Part shown: in pieces, positions 47,701 through 58,200 of the stretch
Layout: each line of letters begins with the position of its first letter
Numbering within the stretch: position 1 is the stretch's first letter
NCBI RefSeq assembly: GCF_035582795.1
Contig: NC_134365.1
Span: 219,807,887 to 219,871,886 of the forward strand
Direction: 5' to 3'
DNA: 64,000 nucleotides
Source of the DNA: Mycteria americana
Lineage: Eukaryota > Chordata > Aves > Ciconiiformes > Ciconiidae
Translations under genes and position numbers: made by a program
Notes under the pieces: model-generated
Database searches by the model: none
What the model was told of the DNA's origin: nothing
The model's input: only the letters and a program-made list of their open reading frames with translations

Positions 47701-48879
47701 CTGGGGATCCATGATCAACGGATCAATTAAAGAGATTCCCCAATGCATGGGTTACTTCTGAAAACCTCAAGCTAGCCGCTTGCAAGCGGACAAAGTGAGG
47801 GAGCCTCACACAATGGCCGACTTATCCCAACGAGTCTGGCTTTAATTAGAAGCAGAAGCAAAACAAGCAGTGGAAGTCCGTGTGATATTTGGCGACTTGT
47901 CATCCTACACCGTGCTCCTGCCGTGCTGCCTGCTCCTGGGTCAGGACTCGGGGTGTTATAGGGCCAGCTCCCCGGCTGCTCATGCCATGCTGGGAGACAC
48001 GCGGAGGGGCGAGTGCAGAGTCCAGCCCTGCTAGTATCAGTTGTGATTTCCCTGATAGAGTCAGGGCTGGATTGTGGCTGTAACAGCCTGCTCAGGAGCT
48101 TTCCCAGCCCGGGTTCATTGGCACAGAGCCTGTGCAAATACTCTGTGGCTGCAGGGTTTCTCCTCTATCCTTTTCAGGTTAGGTAGCGTTGGACAAACAC
48201 CGGTGTTTGTTCTTTAGGGTATTATCTTCTTCCAGCTCCTTTCAGACAGCTTTGGAGCCTGCCTGGGAATATAGATTGCTAAGGACTACGAGTTTTTGTT
48301 TTGGTGGAGGTATCAGGATAGCTTTGCTTGTCTGCCTGTACAGGAGCTAGGTCCTGCCTGCCCTGGCTGACAGGCAGCCTGAGTGCTGCTGAGCCCGAAC
48401 TGAGAGTCAGAACAGGAGTTTAATGTTATTTTGTGTGTCAGAGCAGGTGATGCAAGTGCAATCCTGGGCATCAGAGCAGGTGATGTGAGTGCAGCCCCAG
48501 GGCTCTCTCTGTCTCCCTTGCAGGTGTAGAGGGCTGCTTGGCTGGGTGCTCACCCCTGCCATGTGCTTGCTGCAGCTGAGATGCAACCGTGCTGGCTTCA
48601 CCCAGAGCCTTGCAGAGCTGTCAGGCCCCAGCACCACTGCCGGACAGTGGTTTGGAAAGCCCTGCAGGGATCTGTGCTTGCTCACCGCATTTTCTTTCTT
48701 CCAGGCAATGCAACAAGACCTCCAACGGGAGCGACAGCTGTGACTTGATGTGCTGCGGCAGAGGCTACAACCCCTACATGGACAAAGTGGTGGAGCGATG
48801 CCACTGCAAGTACCACTGGTGCTGCTACGTGACCTGTAAAAAGTGCGAGAGGACTGTCGAGAGATATGTGTGCAAATGA
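26655..48879 (+). CDS. WNT11: WNT11, secreted Wnt ligand (spliced, 5 coding exons, 354 aa)
   Basis: Joined exons 26655-26737, 35919-36154, 36916-37193, 38639-38931 and 48705-48879 give 1065 nt: 354 codons plus TGA, the usual WNT11 length. Wnt11 is a secreted glycolipoprotein that binds Frizzled and its co-receptors. It is best known for non-canonical (planar cell polarity/calcium) signalling in gastrulation, heart and kidney development. Visible features are a signal peptide (1 to about 24), the Wnt signature [10 protein letters not shown] (209-218) with the serine expected to be palmitoleoylated by Porcupine (S215), N-glycosylation sequons at N40, N90, N300 and N304, and a C-terminal cysteine-rich finger domain (299-354, [13 protein letters not shown]). 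All junctions are GT..AG and keep frame, with no stop or frameshift. It is the plain WNT11 paralogue; WNT11B is less likely given its near identity to the chicken WNT11 I recall. Confidence 0.98.
29612..29645 (+). repeat. Single arm of palindromic ancient repeat
   Basis: GGTCCAGATCCTCAGCTGTTGTAAATCGGC closely matches the left arm of the palindromic repeat seen at 52,545-52,622 and 58,201-58,255. The right arm is lost or unrecognisable. An old interspersed element inside WNT11 intron 2. Confidence 0.6.
30140..30158 (+). promoter_or_regulatory. CTCF-like motif candidate
   Basis: GCACTAGAGGGAGCTGCAG resembles the CTCF core CCACTAGAGGGCGCT with two differences. It lies in intron 2. One motif match is weak evidence of an insulator or loop anchor. 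Confidence 0.25.
32791..32841 (+). mobile_element. Old CR1 3' tail remnant
   Basis: ATGGACTAGATGACCTAATAGG followed by CTCTCACATTCCTGATCTGTGATTT resembles the conserved CR1 3' end (GGACTAGATGACCT..AGGTCCCTTCC..TGATTCTGTGATTC) with many substitutions. It is short and diverged, so an ancient insertion. Confidence 0.55.
35919..36154 (+). CDS. WNT11: WNT11 coding exon 2
   Basis: 236 nt, entering in phase 2 and leaving in phase 1 (AGA G|GTAAAC). It encodes residues 28-107: the start of the helical Wnt N-terminal domain, with [15 protein letters not shown], the sequon N40, conserved cysteines C45, C59, C80 and C91, and the motif [10 protein letters not shown] with sequon N90. It ends at DLERG. The reading frame continues only 12 codons into the intron before a stop, which confirms the donor. 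Confidence 0.97.
36155..36915 (+). other. WNT11: WNT11 intron 3 (761 bp)
   Basis: Donor GTAAAC, acceptor TGTCTCTTCCAG. No repeat or further exon recognised. Overlapping open frames (36,414-36,782 plus; 36,574-36,933 minus) have no domain and are taken as chance. Confidence 0.9.
36916..37193 (+). CDS. WNT11: WNT11 coding exon 3
   Basis: 278 nt, entering in phase 1 (completing G107) and leaving in phase 0 (CAG|GTAACA). It encodes residues 107-199, including [17 protein letters not shown], the cysteine cluster [10 protein letters not shown], the Wnt-typical RWGGCADN and the tail [16 protein letters not shown]. No insertion or deletion disturbs the frame. Confidence 0.97.
37194..38638 (+). other. 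WNT11: WNT11 intron 4 (1.4 kb)
   Basis: Donor GTAACA is followed by a stop soon after (GTTATTGTAA). The acceptor is CATTCCTTTTTGCAG. No repeat or alternative exon recognised. Confidence 0.9.
38639..38931 (+). CDS. WNT11: WNT11 coding exon 4 (acylation site)
   Basis: 293 nt, phase 0 to phase 2 (GAC AG|GTGAGG), encoding residues 200-297. It carries the family signature [10 protein letters not shown] with the acyl-acceptor serine S215 on the Frizzled-binding hairpin, then [12 protein letters not shown], the linker [17 protein letters not shown], and the start of the C-terminal domain, [23 protein letters not shown]. Confidence 0.98.
41784..41879. repeat. Two-copy 60-bp-offset duplication
   Basis: CCAAAGAGGGGCAGAGAGGA and the next 15 bases (GTTGACCCCATTAA) occur from 41,785 and again, identical, from 41,845. 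TTTCCAGCCCC precedes each copy at a slightly different spacing. The near identity points to a recent local duplication within intron 5. Confidence 0.92.
44160..44800 (-). mobile_element. Fossil CR1/L3-like LINE fragment
   Basis: The plus strand carries diverged copies, in order, of blocks typical of antisense CR1/L3 elements of amniotes: CCTAAACAACCTATTCCAG, TTTTTCTTAATCTGAATTCA, TTTCTTGTCTTCTTTCCTCAG, then TTTTTAAGCTCACTCTCTACTCC..TTAATGAAAATA and ATTGATAACTCTCTTT..CAGTTGTTCAG. The order matches ORF2 3' sequence read backwards. It has many substitutions and internal deletions and encodes nothing. Family naming is from memory of the consensus; a repeat library search would confirm it. Confidence 0.6.
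48438..48503. repeat. 33-bp tandem duplication near last acceptor
   Basis: TCAGAGCAGGTGATG begins at 48,438 and 48,471. The two 33-bp units differ at a few positions. The duplication ends about 200 bp before the last WNT11 acceptor. The acceptor's own pyrimidine tract is separate and intact. Confidence 0.9.
48705..48879 (+). CDS. WNT11: WNT11 coding exon 5 (C-terminal cysteine finger)
   Basis: 175 nt including TGA at 48,877-48,879. It completes R297 and encodes residues 298-354: [20 protein letters not shown] with sequons N300 and N304, then [13 protein letters not shown] and the C-terminal VERYVCK. This cysteine-rich tip contacts the Frizzled cysteine-rich domain in known Wnt structures. 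Confidence 0.98.
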
Positions 48880-49087
48880 AAACCCCCCTCTCTCCACCCG
48901 GGAGCTGAGACGCCAGCGACACCCCAGCACTATTCAGAGAAGAGAAAACATTTCCCCGACTAGACGTCGTTTATCTTGTAAAGACACAGACTTGAAGAAA
49001 AATGGTAGGAGGAAAAAAAAGCAATCACACCAGTAAAAATAAGACCCTTAAAAAAACCAACCGAACCCACAAATGTTTCCCCCCACC

Positions 49088-49093
49088 AATAAA
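49088..49093 (+). terminator. WNT11: Proximal polyadenylation signal candidate
   Basis: AATAAA about 210 bases after the stop codon, followed by T-rich and GT-containing sequence within 30-60 bases. Use would give a short 3' UTR. Confidence 0.4.
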
Positions 49094-50112
49094 ATGCTCT
49101 CTGAGAAGTCAAAAACTCATTTGGGATGGTATCTCTTCCAAAATATTTCCTATGGTTGCCAATGATGTCCAGCCATCAAGTGCCTTAGTATTTTGAGAAA
49201 CAAAAGTAGAAACTTTCCCCAGGGAAGAAAAGCAACTCTTGTTTGAAAATAACTAAGGCTCACACCTGCCTATGCCTTCTAGCACAGGTACTGAGTCTGC
49301 ATTAGGACCATCCCAGAAGGGAAAACGCTGCAACTTTTCTGCAATAACTGCCTTTGTTGCCAAAGACTTAATTTTTAGCACGGAAGCATCCACTCCAGAT
49401 GATAAAGGTGGAAAGACTTCAGGTCAATCCCCTGAAATGAACAAGTCATTTTAACCTTTCTTTTATGCAGGTCTGCGACTTTGAAGTTACTGCTGCAGGA
49501 AAAGCTGTCCGTGATTTTTCCAGGCTGGATGGGGTTTCAAATTCAGCCATGCAAAAAATCCCATGGGATCCTGGAGGCAGTGAGAATAGGGTACTCTGAG
49601 AAGGGCTTTATGGGGTCCACAAGATCGTAGTGGAGCCATTAGGATAAAGTAACAAAGCGAAGTCAAAAACCAGTGAGGAAGTTAAAAAAAAAAAACCCCA
49701 GCTCCTGCTCTCTTTCTTTCTTGCCCTTTGGGTGTGATGCCCTTAGTCACCAATGTTCTGCCACGTTGGGCCATCAAGTCCTTAGGGAATTATGCCGCTG
49801 CCTCTTTTCCCCCTGCAAAACTATTGGCTCAGCCCCAAGAAACTGCAGAGAGCGGAGCAGGTCCGGTCCCAGCCGTAGGGAGTGCAGCCACGCAGGGCAG
49901 CAGCTACTCCCTGCAGAAAGGAGTGGGAACGTGTCAGTCCTTCACGTGGCCCTGCCCTGACACAGCAGAGAACCACTATCTGTGGCTGTACATATTTTCT
50001 TTTGTATGCGGACATACAGAAATATTTATAAGATATATCTCGCGCTTTCGTCTACTCTACTTCCTACATAAACATATCTATATATTATAAACAAGCATTA
50101 ACTATAGTATGA

Positions 50113-50118
50113 AATAAA
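50113..50118 (+). terminator. WNT11: Distal polyadenylation signal candidate
   Basis: AATAAA inside GAAATAAATGCTG, at the end of the AT-rich block and followed by GTTACTGGTG, a GT-rich downstream element. It is the preferred end of the main transcript. Confidence 0.6.
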
Positions 50119-50510
50119 TGCTGAAGTTACTGGTGCAACAGCAAAATGTTAGATTATTATGTTTCACTCTCCTACTTGGAAAGCAACCCTGCTTTCCCTC
50201 CCAAGGACGGGAGAAGAGCATGGCTCGAGGCACTTGCTGGCGTGGGATAGATAAGTTCCTTTATTCCCTGTCTCCCCAGCCTCTTCGTTTTGAGCCGAAT
50301 TAGCCAAGATACAGTCAAGACAATGAAACAGAGCACTTGGAGAAAGGAAGAGTCACCGTTCTTGTTTTGCTTTTTATATCAGCGATCACTCTCATCCGTA
50401 AAATATCCCAGTGCCCCCAAGGAGCGTAATAACAAATGTGACTAATACCTCTCATGGGTGGTTTGCTCCTCGATCCTGCGTGTTGCAGGAGTTGCTGTGC
50501 ACCGGAAGTT

Positions 50511-51491
50511 TTAGCTTAGGTTAGGTTCCCTTTCTTGCTCTTTTTTTTTTGCAATGGGTATCCAGCTCCGTGTCTCTGTTAGGAAAGGTGATGTTGGAGA
50601 AGGATGTCTGCTCCAGGAGCAGAAGGAAGCAGAGCCTGTGAGGTCCTTCAGATCATTTTTGGACACCCCATTCCGAAGTGCTGTAAGCAGCCAAAACATC
50701 ACTCCTACACAAATGGGAGAGGACAGGGCCACTTTCCTAGGGGAAATATGTCCATAACACTGCAGTCTTCCTCCAAATCCCTTTTTTTCCCCACCCAGCC
50801 GCTCTGTAGGAGGCAACTGCCTCTGACATGTCTCTGTGCAGCCCTGGGGAGCTGGAGGAGAAAAGCATTGTGGGCTATAGAGCAAAATTAGAGATATTTT
50901 GTACTCCTCAGCTACTTTGCTTTGCCGTAACAGGTTTGGTCTCCTCGCCTCCTTCCCTCCCCCAGCCACGAGCAGGCAAAAAGAGGCCTTTGGTAGTTTG
51001 TCAGTGGTTTGTGTTATTGTCACCCCATAAAAGCTGGTGGACGAAAATGTCTCCGCAGTGCGGTGTGATGAGCGGTGGGTGTCTTTAGGCTGACATGCAG
51101 ACAGGCTGGTGGCACAAATCCCACTGCTCTCCAAAGCCAGAATTTGGCTTCGTTTTTGATATGTAAAGAAACAGTCTACTTTCATTCTTTTAAGGAATTT
51201 TATTTTTATTTCCAGTTTCTGATGAAGCCAACAAGGCAGGGATGTTCTGACCGAAGAAAAATTTGAGCATTTCAGTGCTATTCTGTAATTACTCTTTTTC
51301 TTGCTCCCTTGCTGATGTCCTGAGTCTTTCTGCTTGGCGAAAAAATAGTGAGATGGAAGAAATGCTCTATATGCACATTGTTTTCGGCTGCATTTCACTC
51401 CTCTGGTGTCAGGCCCATGTTCCTCAGCTGCTTTTCCCATGTCAGAAGAAACCATAACTTTGCATGAAAAGTTATGAGTAAGATGAAGCAT
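50511..51491 (-). other. Unexplained 326-codon open reading frame
   Basis: The frame is open for 326 codons from ATG at 51,489-51,491, antisense and 0.4 kb beyond the predicted WNT11 poly(A) site. An in-frame stop lies about seven codons upstream of the ATG. The translation (starts MLHLTHNFSCKVMV, ends EREPNLS) has no signal peptide, clear membrane segment, repeat or domain that I recognise. Its composition is like translated non-coding DNA. It is longer than expected by chance at this base composition, so I list it, but I do not claim a gene. It could be a long terminal exon fragment or a statistical accident. Confidence 0.12.
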
Positions 51492-51508
51492 GAAAAGATG
51501 TGAGTAAG
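51462..51508. repeat. Short two-copy tandem repeat
   Basis: GCATGAAAAGTTATGAGTAAG (51,462-51,482) and a copy with three substitutions (51,488-51,508), offset by 26 bp. The first copy overlaps the N-terminal codons of the unexplained minus-strand frame, and the second starts at its ATG and extends upstream of it. Confidence 0.85.
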
Positions 51509-52544
51509 CCTACCAGGCATCTGCAGGTCCATCAGGCGGGAAAGGACCCCTCAGCAGACCTTTAGCCATGGTGGTACCTCATGCTTCGTGTCTGCCTCTG
51601 CCCACAGCTGTCTGTTACTGAAGATGCTGAACTGAAATGGCTGCGGTGTTTGGAGGTTTGCAGTTTGGGGCATCCAAGCCCGAAATCTTTGCTGGCTTCT
51701 CTAGATAATCCATCATAGGCTTCATCTGAATTTTGCTTCTTTGAGCTAAGAGTCCGTATGGCCCCAGCCCATGTCCTAGGCTGTTGGTATATGAATTAAC
51801 ACCAGTATACCAGTTTTCCTATAACTCCTAAGTTTCAGGGTCCTTCTCCGGAGCGGCTGCACCCTGCATTAGCAATGTGCCCAGGGTGATGGGCGTTACC
51901 GAGATGAGAGTCCTGCGCAGGGAAAGGTCTGATAAATTGCAGCCTCCTTTGTTACACAGCCCTGCTTCATCCAGCAAATTAGGATTGTCTCCCTCCTCAT
52001 GGTCTGGCATTTTCTAATTTTTCAGAAAATGACTTTCTATGAGAGGGAGGCAGTGCTTTCTGTTTTCTTTTCCTTTTAATACAAACTAGGAATAAAAACA
52101 GGGTCTATAACATGGCACCGTACAGGTGGAAGGACTCTTGGTGCACCTTGCTCCTTGCAACCTTGCTCTGATGCTTTCCTCCTGGCATCAGCTGCAAAGC
52201 ACAGAGAGGCCAGAAGAGAGAAGTGTCCTTGCTCTCAATTGCAATGCTCAGTGCAACAGGAGTCCAAAATGTAGCTGCCAAATTATTTTCTGTGCATGTG
52301 TGATCTGAAAGATATTTGGGAGAACATTTGTCACAAACGAGTTTCGCCAGGAAAATACATCCCTAACGGTAGGGCAAGACCTTCATGTACCAGTCTCCTT
52401 CCCTCCCCCAGCCCCTCGGCAACCAGTTTTCAAGGCTTTGCTCTGAAACACTGAGGTCTTTCAGCTTCTGAATGAAATGGCTTTAATCATTGCAAATGTC
52501 TCTGTCGGGTGATGCTACAGTTCCGTCTCCTGTAACGTGCCCTA

Positions 52545-52622
52545 CCAGATCCTAACAGCTGGTATAATTTGGCCCAGCTCCATGTCCTACTACACAGCTC
52601 TGTTGATTTACACTAGCTGGGA
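52545..52622. repeat. Palindromic ancient interspersed repeat (full, diverged)
   Basis: The left arm CAGATCCTAACAGCTGGTATAATTT..AGCTCCATG and right arm CAGCTCTGTTGATTTACACTAGCTGGG are imperfect inverted repeats of each other. They match the arms of the element at 58,201-58,255. I recall this CAGCTGGTGTAAATCAGC palindrome as a widespread old amniote repeat but cannot name its library entry. It looks like a small MITE-type element. Confidence 0.6.
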
Positions 52623-54650
52623 AAATACAGCTGATGTATTCCCATAAATACTATTATTTCAAAATATTACACTATTATCCCTGAGGGAAAAGGGCAAGCT
52701 ATCTTGAAAAGTATTATGTCGGTGGCTTTGTAGCATTTATTCATTTGAGAAAATATCCATGATTTAATAAAACAGTTTGGACTTAATGCTCTTTCCAAAT
52801 CTGAGGATTTAGGCCTCGCATGAATCCAGCTGGCTTTATATTTTTTGATGAATTTCCCCCCATCCTCACCCCCTTCCAGTTTTATATCATTTAGGTTTCT
52901 CCCTAAGGTAGGCAAATGACATTCATTATAGAAAACTCCCATCCAATTGTTTAGTTTAGTCTGCAAAACAGGAGGTATCTTAATCATGCTAAAGCAGGCA
53001 GCCCACGAGTGTTTCATGTGCAGCTACAAAAGCCCTCGCTGAGGGTGAAGCGGGGGTGGAGAAAGGACGCAAAAATCTGAATACAATTAACAGTGCCTTT
53101 GTCAGGAAAGTGATAAAAGAGTCCCTGAGGGACCATCCCTTTTCCTGCTAGAAAACAGATCCCTGTAGACAACCATTAGCATCCTCCAAGTGAGCTGGGC
53201 TTGTGCTGCCCAGCTCTGGGCTACCGGCTCAGGGAAGATGCTGGGAGGAGGCTCTAGAGGTACTTGGGGACGTGGGGAGCAAGAGGAAAATTCAGCCCTG
53301 GGGTCGCTTGTCCTTAACACCCTCACCCCTCCATGAAGGATTTGCCTTCCCTGCGTCGGGCGGAGGGTTGTGAAACACCATCGCTTCACTCCCAAGAGCA
53401 GATAGGAACCGACACAGGAATTACTTTGTCTTCTACACGTGGGAGACGGAGCAGAAAACAAGATTTGGGAGAGGGGGAGAAAGAACAGGAAACTTAAAAT
53501 CCACCTGAGATTAATGACTTTAACATGTACAACATGTTTTGTTTTGTTTTGTTTTCCCCTCAGGACCAGTTTCATCAGTCAGGCAGAGTTTGGTTAAATA
53601 TCTCAGCAGAGCCGTGGTTTATTCATCTAGAGCAAAAGTTACCCCCTGTTCAGGGAAGCAGCATTAGCTTTGTTTTCTAATTATAAGAGCAACAATAATA
53701 ATAAAAATAATAACAATGGTATGCATTGTGGATCGTTTTTATTTGCTTTTTGTTAAGAGTAAGCGGACTGTATTTTATCTGTATTGTAAAGATGAAATGA
53801 GTTATTTTAAAGATCCTTTCTGGGTTGTGTGGAGTTTTTTTCTCTTTTAAGTGGAATTTTTCAAGGTATTCACCAGAACCACATGGCCTTGAAATTTCTC
53901 TTAAGAAAATAAGAGGGCATCATGTAATTGCATGACTCCAGGAACTGGGACGTGACGTGAAATGCTGCAAAGGCTGCAGAGCTTATGAGAAAGCCACCGG
54001 ATCTCTAACGCTGTGCTGGGGCTCTTGTCCCCTGTGTGGGGATGAGCTTGAGACCTAAAAATTGTCGTGGGTTGAGTTACTTTGAGAGTCTGCCCACTTG
54101 TACAACACGGCGACGACTCAAATGGGGGCAGCTCGCACGCTTAAGGCTAAACGTGTGTGTAAGTGTTTTTCTGGATCAGGGCCAAAGCACTGAAAACCTT
54201 GGAGAACTGAATCCTATGAAGGCCAGTTATCGATATCTCAGATCTCTCTAAGTGGTAACTGCTGACAAACACGGGCTTTTTAAAATGGAGACCCGCATTT
54301 CTTTCAGATTTTCTAATGCTGGGCCCCAAATTCACTCAGTCTGGGATCAGGTCTGTAGCGTTGCTCAGTGGTGATGAATGAGGAACCTGGGCTGGAGCAA
54401 AGGTGGGACTATAAAATAAAAACAGGTAAAGTTGGGTGCTCACAACCCCATGTTTGTCTGAAGATCTAGGGGTGTGTGACAGCTCAACTTCAACATTCTT
54501 GAGGATGGGCTGCTTTCTCAAAATTTATACTGAATTTCAAAGGAAAGAGAGATTTTAAGTCCATCATTCTAGGGGGCTTCCTTCCTTCCCCATTGTTTCT
54601 TATCCTCAATTTCAAGCTCTTTAGGATTATAGCATCTCATCCTAAATTTC

Positions 54651-54700
54651 AAGCTATTATAGCTATTCAAGCTATTAAAGCTATTCAAGCTATTCAAGCT
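54651..54700. repeat. (AGCTATTCA)n short tandem repeat
   Basis: About five imperfect copies of CAAGCTATT/AGCTATTCA in 50 bp, with single-base variants such as AGCTATTAA. A small minisatellite-like array in intergenic DNA. Confidence 0.85.
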
Positions 54701-56759
54701 GGGTCATTATAACAGTCATTAATAGCAGCAACTGCATCACCAAAGAAAACCAACCGGTGGGCATATCTCAAATCAAATGCCCCCCAGGTCCAGGAGGTTG
54801 ATCATGCAAAGGAGGAGCCAGACCTTTCTCTGCTGCATGCAGACACTGAAAACACACACCACCTGCAGCGACTTTCCACTCTGCTACCTGCTCAATATGC
54901 AATTAATTTTACAAAGTGCTGCACATGTTGACCAGGGCCAGGCTTAGGCAGGAAAACTGTTTTCTTTTCTAAACTCCTGCTCTGTCCAGGGCTGCTCTCC
55001 TCATCTGGCTCGGACAGATTAAAATACCACCTCGGTGCTCACCTCTGCAGGTGCTTCCTTCCTTGCTGCAGGCAGCGTGCAAGCTGCGGGGGGTGCAAGC
55101 TGGAAGTATCTTTGCATTTGGGGAAAGTGGGAAACGATGGCTAGCAACTCCCTGTATATCCACGCTTAAGGAGCAGCCCTTGGCGTGACATAAAAGTGTC
55201 AAGCTGACAGTTGCAAAGAATCGGCTGATTTAAGGCAGCCACAACTCCCCAGCTCGCCCTGACCTCCACACATAATTCTTCCTCCGCTGGATGTAGGGCT
55301 CCTCTCAGCAGCCTGCAGTGAAGCATGTGGTGCCATTCGAGGCTTTGCACAGGACTTCAAAGTGACCTTGGCCCCGCAGGAGTCCCCTGCCCACCAGGGC
55401 TGGAAGAAGAACATCAAAGGGACACCCAAGGGCATTTCAAATAACATTGGCATTTAAGGAATTGAATTGCACCCATGCATCTGGTGATGTAAGGACTCAA
55501 GGACACTTTCTTCCCTCCATAGCACTGATCCCAAGGGCTCTTCCAGGACTGTCATGGACCAACAAACTGGGTGATACTCAAAAATGAGCTCTGCAAAGCC
55601 GTGGGGCTGATCCTGCCTCATAATTGCCACTGACATACATAGGCCAGGTCAGACCTCCAGATCTGGTCCTTACAGCCCCAAATCACCAAGAGGGGCTTCT
55701 GAGTTAAAGAGGACCTTAGTGAAAAGTCCCAGGTTCTTGAATTAATTCCTTGAGGAGGAACTGACCTCCTCTGACTGCACACAGGTCACTGAGCAAGTTG
55801 TCCTCAGCTCCTTGCGCTGTCAATAAAGATATTTCCAGAGTGCTAGAAACCTGGCGTGCCTCCAAAGAGGGAATCAGGATAAGATAGCGTGTCCATTGGG
55901 AGTTAGTGTGACCCTTTTCTTGTAGACATCCATACAGCAGATGTCAGAAGCTGGATGAGATTTAGCCTTAGCCCGATGCTTGGATGTTTGGTCTTGTTAT
56001 AAACCAAGCTAATTAGTTGTTAAGCATAGCTGGACTATTAGCATCAGAGCATGATCCTATATAACTCCTGTGCCCAAAATGATTACAGCTGGCATCTATT
56101 TTACATGAATTGCTTAAAGACACTTCCAAATAAAACAATGAAACTCAATGGATGAAATCAAGCATTGTAAACATGTAAATGTAGCTGGTTAGATTTACTT
56201 TTTCCTCTTCTCTCCATTAGAGGGAACATTTTCATCTTGGGATTTGCACATAATTCCAAGGAAACTAAAAAAGTTACTTTTCATGGAGTTCAAAAGAAAG
56301 TCAAACCATCCAAGCACACTGTCCACTTTGTGGTTACAATCAAATGTCAGACTCAAGGCCCCTGAACTTGACTCGTATTGTTAATTGCTCTGGTACAAAG
56401 TAACTTTTTTTCCCAACCATTAAAGAGGGTATTCCAGATAATAAAATGTAAACAAAGAAACTTCAAAGAACAAAATGAATGCCATACAGTAACTGTGTTT
56501 TACATGAACACTGATTTGCTGGTAGAAGATTTCTCCTTGCAAAATATTTTCCATTACTCTGTGTAGTCTGGTTAATAGCCTAAGTGCCCTGGCTTACCTT
56601 TAGGAGACTTAGATAAGCTGGGAGATCTTCCTGCATAGAAATACACTGATTATCCTTTCAACATCATCCTTTTTCTCCTCAAAATGATCTTGGCCAGTCT
56701 AATGAGATTGACCTTCTTTCTTGTTGCTTAGTACTTTTGAACTAAGTAGTACTTAGAAC

Positions 56760-56780
56760 TGCTAGTTCTAAGAACTAGCA
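56760..56780. other. Perfect 10-bp hairpin
   Basis: TGCTAGTTCT and AGAACTAGCA are perfect inverted repeats around one A. Related words (GAACTAAGTAGTACTTAG, CTAAGAACTGCTAGAAC) surround it at 56,735-56,805, so the region has been partly duplicated. No transcription signal is linked to it. Confidence 0.7.
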
Positions 56781-57971
56781 ACTAACTAAGAACTGCTAGA
56801 ACACTTCTCTCGATGGTGTGTGTACTGGATGAAATACATGAGAATAAAAGAATCATGGAGAATGAGCTGAAATACTCCAAAGTAAAAAATTCAGCACTTG
56901 AGGGGAAGGTGCTCCGAAGTGCCTTTTAGGCACCTGAATTCAATAGTGAGAATTGAGTGCCTCAGTGACTAATATATTCTTGTGTATTTTATGCTTTTTT
57001 AGCCCAGAGCAATTGTTCCTTCCCAGCTTTACCATTAATGTGGTATGTAAATAGGGTAGATACAAAGGACCGGTTCTGGGAATTCACCAAAATTTTTATT
57101 AAATAAAACTTCCACCCTCTTTTAGCACAACCAAATGCAACTCCACAGATCTCAAATCCCATCCAAGTTTTCCTTCTGTACCAGATCCCACATTTTTTCA
57201 GGTGCCCTCATGCAGAGACACACCTGGGGTGAGAATCACCTCATGCAGCTTCACGTGACAGTGATGGAGACACCTACATTTGAGCTAACCCAGCACCATC
57301 TTCACGATGGATGGGTGTGAGGAAAGGATAAACTGGCTTAGCCCCCTCTGTTATTCTACCTTTTAGCCTGGTCTGGGGTAGGAACATATGATTTGTGTTT
57401 TACCTGGTTTGCCTCTGAGATCTGGCCAGCCTCACCTAATTCTGAATTATAATTGAATCCAGGACCGGTTCTGCTGGGTTTCATGCTAGGGCACTTTTCA
57501 CCGCTCTAGCTAAGGCTAGGTAATGGAGTTATGTTATGTTAGAAATCCAGTGGAGGTGGGTTTATATTTATCATCACCCTGTAACTAGGACTGACACAAA
57601 AAAGATTAAAGCAATAAAACCCAAAATAGAACATCTTCTTGCAGGTTTGTTTTTTTTTTTTAAGGCCTAAAGTTTTCAACTAGGATTTGCCTTGACAGGA
57701 TGAAGTGCATTTTCAGATTCAGCTTCTTAATGGGCTACATCTGCTTAATGTAATTTTGCATCTGAACTGTGTGTCTTGTCAGATACAAGCACAGTCAGAG
57801 CTGCACTCAGCAGTACTCACTTTCCCTGGAATCAGATAAAGTCAGCCCAATAAATTAGTTTTACTGCTCTCGGTATCACCCTGTTATCATTGTGAGTGAT
57901 TTAGTCTGGGCTTCTCAAACTTCCCCACTCTTTCCCAATGAAAGGAATTGAGCTCCCAAAATAAATAAGAA

Positions 57972-58108
57972 TTCTTTCTTTCTTTCTCTCTCTTTTTTTT
58001 TCTCTTTCCTTCTTTCTTTCCCTTTCCTTCTCTTTCTTTTTCTTTCTTCTGCTCTCTCTTGCTCTCTCTCTCTTTTTATTACTTTCTTTCTCTCTTCCTC
58101 TCTCTTTC
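57972..58108. repeat. CT-rich (CTTT/CTCT)n microsatellite
   Basis: About 137 bp of nearly pure pyrimidine on the plus strand, with TTTC, CTCT and CCTT words. Similar in kind to the tract at 6911-7046, but less regular. Confidence 0.9.
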
Positions 58109-58200
58109 CATCGATGGGCTATATAAAGTAATTCACAGTTACACTTTTAAAAAGTATAGCTTTTTGCTCAAAGAGAAGCTATTTAATTAGCCAGTTGTGA

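Larger units (their letters stand above)
38932..48704 (+). other. WNT11: WNT11 intron 5 (9.8 kb)
   Basis: Donor GTGAGG, acceptor TTTTCTTTCTTCCAG. It contains a 60-bp-offset duplication (41,784-41,879), a fossil CR1/L3-like fragment (44,160-44,800, minus) and a 33-bp tandem duplication (48,438-48,503) close to the acceptor. The GC-moderate block 46,850-47,240 and the AT-rich 39,400-40,700 have no recognisable content. Confidence 0.9.
48880..50135 (+). other. WNT11: WNT11 3' UTR (predicted)
   Basis: From the stop codon to just after the distal AATAAA at 50,113-50,118. The last 150 bases are AT-rich, with ATATTT/TATAAGATATAT words typical of regulatory 3' UTR ends. A proximal AATAAA at 49,088 could give a much shorter tail. 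The exact cleavage site is not visible. Confidence 0.65.
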
